Positions 1-3,761 of a DNA stretch of 6,473 nt are shown piece by piece; the stretch's first letter is position 1; every line of letters starts with the position of its first letter. This DNA is from an uncultured Pirellulales bacterium (GTDB lineage: Bacteria; Planctomycetota; Planctomycetia; Pirellulales; Lacipirellulaceae): positions 1-6,473 of the forward strand of contig CAMYJY010000167.1 of the NCBI GenBank assembly GCA_947258835.1, written 5' to 3'. The position numbers and the translations under genes are program-made. The notes below the pieces were generated by a model. It saw only the letters and a list, made by a program, of their open reading frames with translations. It was not told the origin of the DNA and made no database searches.

Positions 1-261
1 CGGCACGATGCCGAGGCGGTGAAGGGCATGCTCAATGAAATTCGCACCAAGCATTTAAACGAGCCGGGTGTCAGCGAAGCGACCTACCGGATCCTCAACG
101 CCGCGGGGCTGACGCCGCCCCTGCCTGCAGCACAGGGAGCGCCCGCCGGTGCGCCCGCCGGTGCGCCCGCCGAGTCGGCGGCGGTGTGGACACCGGGGGA
201 TGAGCAGCCGCCCGCGGGACCCGCGGAAAAAGATACAAAATCCGCCATTTGGACACCCTAG
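1..261 (+). CDS. C-terminal tail of an unidentified protein (5' end outside window)
   Basis: The frame is open from the first base of the window and stops with TAG at 259-261, so 86 residues of a longer protein are visible. The first ~37 residues look like folded, probably helical protein (…LNEIRTKHLNEPGVSEATYR…). The rest is low-complexity, rich in Ala, Pro and Gly, with an APAG repeat coded by a 12-bp tandem repeat. A W-T-P motif occurs twice: once mid-tail (AAVWTPG) and once as the last residues (SAIWTP). The stop lies 14 bp before the preferred ribD start, so the two are probably co-transcribed. From memory, similar W-T-P or W-x-P-G tails end some planctomycete repeat-type (perhaps TPR) proteins, but that is a weak recollection. 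The function cannot be assigned from this fragment. Confidence 0.7.
   Translation, partial: RHDAEAVKGMLNEIRTKHLNEPGVSEATYRILNAAGLTPPLPAAQGAPAGAPAGAPAESAAVWTPGDEQPPAGPAEKDTKSAIWTP
139..174 (+). repeat. 12-bp tandem repeat, ~3 units, in coding sequence
   Basis: The unit GCGCCCGCCGGT occurs twice exactly (139-150, 151-162). A third copy (163-174) differs in its last two bases. In the reading frame it encodes A-P-A-G, A-P-A-G, A-P-A-E. The unit length is a multiple of three, so gain or loss of copies keeps the frame. Confidence 0.85.
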
Positions 262-275
262 CGTTTTCGAGACCC

Positions 276-1400
276 ATGCCTACAGACGGTCAACGCGATC
301 GGGGACCAGACGACTTGTCGCTTGGTTTCATGCGGCGGGCTTTGCAGCTGGCCCAGCAGGGGCAGGGGCAGGTGGAACCCAATCCGCTGGTTGGTTGTGT
401 GCTCGTCCGGCAAGACAACATTGTGGGCGCGGCGGGGCACCAACGGTTTGGGGGGCCCCATGCCGAGGCCCTGGCCTTGGCGGAGGCCGGAGCGGCGGCA
501 CAAGGTGCGACCGCGTATGTCACGCTCGAGCCTTGCTGCCATCAGGGCAAAACTCCCCCCTGCTCTGCCGCCTTGATTCAGGCCGGTGTGACCAAGGTGG
601 TGGTCGGAGCGCGCGACCCCAACCCGCTGGTGGCGGGTCAGGGGATGGCCGAATTGCGTCAAGCCGGCGTGGAGGTCATCGAGGGGGTCTTGGCTGAGGA
701 AGCGACCCGGCTGATTGCCCCCTTTGCCAAGCTGATGACCCAAGCCAAACCTTGGGTGATTGCCAAATGGGCCATGACCTTGGACGGCAAGCTGGCTTCC
801 CGTACGGGGAGTAGTCAATGGATTAGTGGTCCGGAGTCACGCGCGGTGGTACATCAACTCCGGGGCCGGGTGGATGCGATTGTGGTGGGGCGTGGTACCG
901 TTGTCGCCGACGATCCGCTCCTGACCGCGCGCCCGGCCGGTCCTCGCCAGGCGTGCCGCATTGTGTTGGATTCCCAAGCCAGCTTGGCCACGGACGGACA
1001 ACTTTTTCGCACCCGAGACGAGGCGCCCTTGTTGGTGGCCGTGGCAGCTTCTGCCCCCCAGAAAAATCGGGACCGCTTAGCCCGTCACGGGGCGGAGGTC
1101 TTGGTCTTGGCGGGTGACGACCCTCCCGAGCGGGTGCGATCGCTGTTGGACCAGCTGGGCCAGCGTCGGCTGACAAACGTCTTGGTGGAAGGCGGGGCGG
1201 GGGTCTTGGGGGCCTTTTTTGACGCGCAGCACATTGACGAAGTGCACGCCTTTATTGCCCCGCGGCTAGTCGGGGGGCGGGCCGCGCTCGGAGCCGTCGG
1301 TGGGCAAGGGCTGAGCGAGATGTCTGCCGCCCTAAAGCTACAGCATGTTACCACGGCCAGCAGCGGGGAAGATGTGCACGTGCACGGATATCTTGTCTAG
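276..1400 (+). CDS. ribD: Bifunctional riboflavin biosynthesis deaminase/reductase RibD
   Basis: RibD performs the second and third steps of the riboflavin pathway in the cytoplasm: deamination of the diaminopyrimidine ribosyl-phosphate made from GTP, then NADPH-dependent reduction of the ribose to ribityl. From the ATG at 276 the protein has 374 residues, normal for the family. The N-terminal deaminase domain (about 18-150) has the zinc-site signature H62-A-E64 and C87…C96 in PCCHQGKTPPC, plus the NPLVGCV segment at 36-42. The C-terminal reductase domain (about 157-372) has KWAMTLDGK at 164-172, a GRGTVVADDP segment and VEGG at 304-307. All key residues are present, so it should be active. 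A TTG at 249 is in frame but would overlap the upstream gene; ATG at 330 would remove the start of the domain. No Shine-Dalgarno precedes 276. It probably follows the upstream gene in one transcript. Confidence 0.95.
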   Translation: MPTDGQRDRGPDDLSLGFMRRALQLAQQGQGQVEPNPLVGCVLVRQDNIVGAAGHQRFGGPHAEALALAEAGAAAQGATAYVTLEPCCHQGKTPPCSAALIQAGVTKVVVGARDPNPLVAGQGMAELRQAGVEVIEGVLAEEATRLIAPFAKLMTQAKPWVIAKWAMTLDGKLASRTGSSQWISGPESRAVVHQLRGRVDAIVVGRGTVVADDPLLTARPAGPRQACRIVLDSQASLATDGQLFRTRDEAPLLVAVAASAPQKNRDRLARHGAEVLVLAGDDPPERVRSLLDQLGQRRLTNVLVEGGAGVLGAFFDAQHIDEVHAFIAPRLVGGRAALGAVGGQGLSEMSAALKLQHVTTASSGEDVHVHGYLV

Positions 1401-1517
1401 CAGCAGGCCCAGCTGGGTGTTGGCCAGGGAGGGCATGTGACAGCAGATCTCCTCGGTGATGAGATGAAATCCTCTGGTTTTGGGTGACAGGAGCAGGGTC
1501 TGTTGATTCCAGGCCAT
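1401..1517 (-). pseudogene. yjbQ: Truncated 5' remnant of a YjbQ/UPF0047-family gene
   Basis: Reading leftward from an ATG at 1515-1517, the first 40 codons match the start of the YjbQ (UPF0047, PF01894) family. They contain the highly typical segment TRGFHLITEEI, followed by a helix-like stretch and the Q-L-G-L-L strand where family members continue into a conserved HTSASL motif. Here that continuation is absent. Codon 40 is the complement of the ribD stop codon (1398-1400), and beyond it the frame merely runs antisense through the ribD 3' end to a TAG at 1338-1340. An intact YjbQ has roughly 135-140 residues, so about 100 are missing, including the catalytic and metal-binding histidines. 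Family members have been linked to thiamine-phosphate synthase-like activity. No Shine-Dalgarno precedes the ATG. The match is from memory of the family; a chance short frame is unlikely given the motif. Confidence 0.72.
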
Positions 1518-1655
1518 GGGGCTGATTCTGGGGTTTGCGGGCTGCGGAGACGCAAATAGCTGGGGTCATTAACCCATCGCGATGGCCCAAGTCGCACAGT
1601 TTGACAGCTTATTTTGGGTGTTTTGGTAAATTGTCAATACCTGCCCAGAAAAAAC

Positions 1656-1683
1656 TTGACTTGTCAGGAGCTATGGTAATAAT
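1656..1683 (+). promoter_or_regulatory. Predicted sigma-70-type promoter of the small gene at 1725
   Basis: TTGACT at 1656-1661 (5 of 6 to the -35 consensus) is followed after 16 bp by AATAAT at 1678-1683 (5 of 6 to the -10 consensus). The surrounding DNA is clearly more AT-rich than the genes. Transcription would start about 30-35 bp before the Shine-Dalgarno of the 76-residue ORF. The -35 element sits in a small palindrome, TGAC-TT-GTCA. Confidence 0.6.
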
Positions 1684-1711
1684 CTGTTACTACCGTCTAA
1701 ATATCAGTATT

Positions 1712-1717
1712 GGAGGT
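1712..1717 (+). promoter_or_regulatory. Strong Shine-Dalgarno of the small gene
   Basis: GGAGGT lies 7 bases before the ATG at 1725. It is one of only two near-perfect ribosome-binding sites in the window and fixes the start codon. Its strength contrasts with ribD, ispE and the DUF368 gene, which lack a clear one. Confidence 0.85.
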
Positions 1718-1724
1718 TATGTAA

Positions 1725-1955
1725 ATGCCAGACCCAAAGTTGAAGAATGTTTTTGAGGCCATTTTGAAGTATGGACATGACGAGGACTTTGCGCCACGCG
1801 AGGACCGCGACTTTCATGCGACCCAAGCGCCGGCCGGTTCACGGGAAAAGTTGGAAGTGATGGCCGAACGCGTGCGGATGGGGCACCCCTTGTGGCATAA
1901 TGCTGACCGAGCCGACTACAGTGGTTTGACCGGTGCCGTACGGCCCCGCGATTAG
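1725..1955 (+). CDS. Small conserved-looking protein of unknown function, 76 aa
   Basis: A 76-residue soluble, charged protein without signal peptide or membrane segment. The N-terminal part (MPDPKLKNVFEAILKYG) looks like an amphipathic helix. The middle and C-terminal parts carry the pattern G38-S-R-E-K-L-E-V-M … G53-H-P-L-W-H. I recall related wording (G-S-x-E-K-L/I-x-V-L … G-x-P-L-W-H/F-H-P-x-D) from small planctomycete proteins of unknown role. The gene stands alone: it has its own predicted promoter (1656-1683), a strong GGAGGT site, and an intrinsic terminator at 2030-2070, so it is probably a well-expressed monocistron. The TAG stop is also the first three bases of a 13-bp tandem repeat. 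The isolated expression unit and small size suggest a regulatory or accessory protein, but this is inference and no function is assigned. Confidence 0.82.
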   Translation: MPDPKLKNVFEAILKYGHDEDFAPREDRDFHATQAPAGSREKLEVMAERVRMGHPLWHNADRADYSGLTGAVRPRD

Positions 1956-2017
1956 CACCGACTGGTAGCACCGACTGGTAGCATCGATTGGTAGCACTGA
2001 CTGGTAGCACCGATTGG
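1953..2017 (+). repeat. 13-bp tandem repeat, 5 units
   Basis: The units are TAGCACCGACTGG (1953-1965 and 1966-1978, identical), TAGCATCGATTGG (1979-1991), TAGCACTGACTGG (1992-2004) and TAGCACCGATTGG (2005-2017). The array begins at the stop codon of the small gene and ends 12 bp before the terminator stem, so it forms the 3' UTR. Differences are all C/T transitions. The period is not a multiple of three. Confidence 0.93.
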
Positions 2018-2029
2018 CGATTTGAATTG

Positions 2030-2070
2030 AAACAGGACCACTGGCACGAGTGCCCAGTGGTCCTGTTTTT
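2030..2070 (+). terminator. Strong intrinsic terminator of the small gene
   Basis: A 15-bp perfect inverted repeat pairs 2030-2044 (AAACAGGACCACTGG) with 2054-2068, around a 9-base loop, and runs into TTTTT at 2066-2070. This is a classical rho-independent terminator for rightward transcription. It closes the transcript of the 76-residue ORF before the convergent csrA gene. Confidence 0.9.
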
Positions 2071-2100
2071 GTAGGTCCTATTTCTGTGAGCGGTCCCAGG

Positions 2101-2128
2101 TGCAGCGGAACAACTGCAGCGGAACAAC
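2101..2128. repeat. 14-bp direct repeat, 2 exact copies
   Basis: TGCAGCGGAACAAC occurs twice without spacer (2101-2114, 2115-2128), in the non-coding gap between the small gene and csrA. Confidence 0.85.
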
Positions 2129-2175
2129 TTCGGACGGACTGCGCGGTTGTTCTGAGAGCGTGTTCCTGTGGCTGA

Positions 2176-2211
2176 TTATGCTACCGTTTATGCCACCGTT
2201 TATGCTACCGT
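2176..2211. repeat. 12-bp tandem repeat, 3 units
   Basis: TTATGCTACCGT (2176-2187), TTATGCCACCGT (2188-2199) and TTATGCTACCGT (2200-2211); the middle copy differs by one base. It lies in the non-coding interval downstream of csrA. I see no credible gene between 2071 and 2307: the rest of that stretch holds only this repeat, the 14-bp repeat and weak hairpins. Confidence 0.85.
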
Positions 2212-2307
2212 CGGGGAGGGCGACAGCTGGGGAGCACTGATGGCGAAGTGCCCCGTACGCGGACCAGCGGTCTCTACCCTCCAGCCTCGATCACTCAGTT
2301 TAAGCCA

Positions 2308-2595
2308 TCAGGCAGCGGTTCCAGCTGCCTCTAATTGCACCTCCACTGTTGCGGTCTGTTCTGTTGCGGTCTGTTCTGTTGCGGTCTGTTCTGTTGCGGT
2401 CTGTTCTGTTGCGGTCTGTTCGCGGGATTGCGTTGCCGTGCGACTATGGGGCTGGAGTTCATCCCGCAATACCAACATTTCCCTGGGGGCTTCGATACCT
2501 AGGCGGACCTTATCGCCGCTCAGCCTGACTACGGTAATTACAATGGAGTCTCCCAATCGTATGCGTTGTGTTTCTTTCCTGGATAAAACCAGCAT
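2308..2595 (-). CDS. csrA: Carbon storage regulator CsrA with a repetitive C-terminal extension
   Basis: CsrA is a small dimeric RNA-binding protein that binds GGA-containing hairpins near ribosome-binding sites and changes translation or stability of mRNAs. The core is complete: MLVLSRK at 1-7 (L4 and R6 of the RNA-binding strand), IVITVVRLSGDKVRLGIEAP at 18-37 and VLRDEL at 42-47 with R44, both RNA-contact regions of the family. The usual family length is 60-75 residues; this one has 95. The extra C-terminus contains five consecutive EQTAT repeats (59-83) coded by five identical 15-bp units, then VEVQLEAAGTAA. The start is fixed by AGGAGGT five bases upstream. The gene is monocistronic, with its own promoter, and convergent with the small gene at 1725. 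No flagellar gene or fliW is adjacent. The tail is likely disordered and exposed; its role is unknown. Confidence 0.95.
   Translation of the reverse strand: MLVLSRKETQRIRLGDSIVITVVRLSGDKVRLGIEAPREMLVLRDELQPHSRTATQSREQTATEQTATEQTATEQTATEQTATVEVQLEAAGTAA
2347..2421 (-). repeat. 15-bp tandem repeat, 5 identical units, inside csrA
   Basis: TGTTGCGGTCTGTTC on the + strand occurs five times without a single difference (2347-2361, 2362-2376, 2377-2391, 2392-2406, 2407-2421). On the coding strand each unit is GAA CAG ACC GCA ACA = E-Q-T-A-T. Perfect identity, including third positions, indicates recent expansion or homogenisation by slippage or recombination. Confidence 0.97.
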
Positions 2596-2600
2596 GTTGC

Positions 2601-2612
2601 ACCTCCTTGTGT
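2601..2612 (-). promoter_or_regulatory. csrA ribosome-binding site overlapping a near-consensus CsrA-binding site
   Basis: The coding strand reads ACACAAGGAGGT directly before gcaac-ATG. AGGAGGT is a near-perfect Shine-Dalgarno. The same 12 bases match the published E. coli CsrA consensus RUACARGGAUGU at 10 of 12 positions, including the essential GGA. This suggests that CsrA represses its own translation, as known for csrA in other bacteria. The match is read by eye; binding is inference. Confidence 0.6.
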
Positions 2613-2640
2613 GGCCGCATGGTATGGTGTAATTGTGTAC

Positions 2641-2668
2641 AGTATACCCGGTTTGCGAGGGCTCGCAA
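2641..2668 (-). promoter_or_regulatory. Predicted csrA promoter with an embedded palindrome
   Basis: On the leftward strand TTGCGA (complement of 2663-2668, 4 of 6 to the -35 consensus) precedes TATACT (complement of 2641-2646, 5 of 6 to the -10 consensus) by 16 bp. The leader to the csrA ATG would be about 40 bases. A 16-bp palindrome, TTGCGAG-GG-CTCGCAA (2653-2668), covers the -35 element and part of the spacer, a position suited to a repressor operator. Confidence 0.5.
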
Positions 2669-3034
2669 GACCCTTTCTCTTTTTTAGTTAGCGGCTTAGG
2701 GAACTTTGGATAAATTGGGGCATTTGGCGATAATGGAAGTTATCGGCAAGATATGCTGCCGCCTTCAGCCCTGCTACTGGCCCACTGCAAGCGTAACTTT
2801 TAACTAATTGTTAAAGTTCTCAAACTGAAAACAAGGCTTCTCTGAAGCCGGTACAGCCCGAGGAATCAGGCGCGCTTGCAACGCCACAGCGGTTCGAAAA
2901 TGGTTCTGGCCAAGAGGCTGAGAAAGTGGGCTTTTCCGGCCTCAACCGGCCAGCACGAGGCATACCTGTTTTCACTTTGAGCAAAGTTGTGCAGGCGGGC
3001 GGCTGGAGAATGTGCCGGACCTCTTCGACTCTCT
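2669..3034. other. Non-coding gap between csrA and spoVG
   Basis: I see no credible gene on either strand here. The left half (to about 2830) is AT-richer and holds two weak inverted repeats: CGATAA…TTATCG (2728-2745) and the imperfect AACTTTTAAC…GTTAAAGTT (2795-2818). The right half is the 3' flank of spoVG with the possible terminator at 2826-2849. Short frames here have no recognisable features. Confidence 0.5.
2826..2849 (-). terminator. Possible intrinsic terminator for spoVG transcription
   Basis: On the leftward strand a 6-bp stem, GGCTTC-AGA-GAAGCC (2835-2849), is followed by TTGTTTTC. It lies 185 bp past the spoVG stop and before the csrA promoter. The stem is short and the T-tract interrupted, so this is a moderate candidate only. 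Confidence 0.4.
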
Positions 3035-3640
3035 TTAGCCGCCGGGGAAGATCCCCGCACCAAACGCGCCTCCTGCGGGCGGTGGAGGTTTTGAGGTGGG
3101 CGGTGATGAGGCAGGCCCCGTCGTTTTCAGTGGGGGGCGAGTCCCCTGAGGTGTTGGTTGGGGGGTGTGAGCCGCATCGACGCGGGTTTGTTCCGCGGCG
3201 GGGGCCGGGTCGGTGGCGCTGGCCTCGATGTCCAGATCCTCATACCGTGACACGTAACCAGGTTGTTGGGCACGAATAATTTCTTCGCGATATTCGTCGA
3301 TCACGTGCTGCTGGAGCATTTCACGGCAAGAGGAATTGATGGGGTGGGCAATGTCGGCATAAAGCTTGGAGCGGCCATCCTGATCGACCGGAATCTGATG
3401 TGAGGGCAACTTGTTGCCGCATTGATTGCAATGTCCGGCCCGCAAATGATTTTTCGTGCGGCATGTTGGGCAGTGGAAGGTGAGCTTACGACTGGGCATG
3501 GCGACAAAGGGCCCGCTCGAGCCCTCAATGATTTTGAGATCCCGAATGACAAAGCAATTGTCGAACGTGATCGAGCAAAATGCCTTGAGACGTTCGCCGG
3601 GCTCTTCCATGAGTTTGATACGGACCTCGGTGATTTCCAC
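3035..3640 (-). CDS. spoVG: SpoVG-family regulator with an inserted Cys4 zinc ribbon
   Basis: SpoVG proteins are small regulators that bind DNA and RNA; in Firmicutes they influence division-septum formation and gene expression. The split SpoVG core is clear: VEITEVRIKL at 1-10, SITFDNCFVIRDLKIIEG at 23-40, GPFVAMPSRK at 43-52, then YADIAHPINSSCREMLQ at 94-110. Bacillus SpoVG joins the AMPS and DIAHPINS parts by about ten residues. Here the gap is ~45 residues and contains C57-x2-C60 and C71-x2-C74 with N-H-L-R between, a zinc ribbon. After a helix (to ~138) comes a ~60-residue Pro/Ala/Thr-rich tail ending FGAGIFPGG. I chose GTG at 3640 because GGGGAGA lies six bases upstream and the family begins exactly there; a GTG at 3733 would add 31 unsupported residues. 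The gene lies 111 bp after ispE in the same direction and may be co-transcribed with it. Confidence 0.9.
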   Translation of the reverse strand: MEITEVRIKLMEEPGERLKAFCSITFDNCFVIRDLKIIEGSSGPFVAMPSRKLTFHCPTCRTKNHLRAGHCNQCGNKLPSHQIPVDQDGRSKLYADIAHPINSSCREMLQQHVIDEYREEIIRAQQPGYVSRYEDLDIEASATDPAPAAEQTRVDAAHTPQPTPQGTRPPLKTTGPASSPPTSKPPPPAGGAFGAGIFPGG

Positions 3641-3646
3641 GACTTG

Positions 3647-3653
3647 TCTCCCC
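3647..3653 (-). promoter_or_regulatory. Shine-Dalgarno deciding the spoVG start
   Basis: GGGGAGA on the leftward strand, six bases before GTG at 3640. It supports the internal GTG over the longer frame. Confidence 0.65.
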
Positions 3654-3681
3654 AGGTTTTTACAGCAAATTTCGAAAATGC

Positions 3682-3733
3682 GTGGTTGTGTTGCCGCGTG
3701 GCTCCCCTCGGTTTGCTCGGGGGCGACAACCAC
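3682..3733 (-). promoter_or_regulatory. Hairpin-forming leader between ispE and spoVG
   Basis: The 8-bp arms GTGGTTGT (3682-3689) and ACAACCAC (3726-3733) are perfectly complementary. Inside them GCC/GGC (3693-3695 with 3722-3724) and CCC/GGG (3704-3706 with 3719-3721) can extend the stem. The structure would form in the ispE-spoVG mRNA about 40 bases before the spoVG start. No T-run follows, so it is not a terminator. A regulatory role is inference. Confidence 0.35.
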
Positions 3734-3743
3734 GGATTTTGGT

Positions 3744-3761
3744 AAGCTGCTTTAGCAGCTT
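3744..3761 (-). other. Perfect hairpin over the ispE stop codon
   Basis: AAGCTGC (3744-3750) and GCAGCTT (3755-3761) form a 7-bp stem around TTTA, which contains the ispE stop. No T-tract follows on the leftward strand (it reads ACCAAAATCC), so strong termination is unlikely. It may be an mRNA processing or stability element between ispE and spoVG. Confidence 0.4.

Noticed and set aside
1601..1629. Alternative upstream promoter using the perfect TTGACA at 1601
   Set aside because: No acceptable -10 element lies 16-18 bp downstream (TGGTAA is the best). The 1656/1678 pair is far better.
2310..2330. Terminator inside the csrA 3' end (AGGCAGC…GCTGCCT)
   Set aside because: It is a good 7-bp stem, but it lies within the coding sequence and no T-tract follows on the leftward strand.
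2168..2632. Rightward 154-codon frame opposite csrA
   Set aside because: It is the antisense of csrA. Its VAVCS repeats are simply the EQTAT repeats read on the other strand.
2885..2905. tRNA-like T-loop (GGTTCGAAA)
   Set aside because: The flanking bases cannot form a T-stem, and no acceptor or anticodon arms are present.
2926..3279. Rightward 117-codon frame and leftward frame 2866-3063 near the spoVG 3' end
   Set aside because: They are shadows of the spoVG tail coding DNA and its flank, with no motif or start signal.
3641..3733. 31-residue N-terminal extension of SpoVG from GTG 3733
   Set aside because: The family starts at VEITEV, and a Shine-Dalgarno lies directly before GTG 3640.
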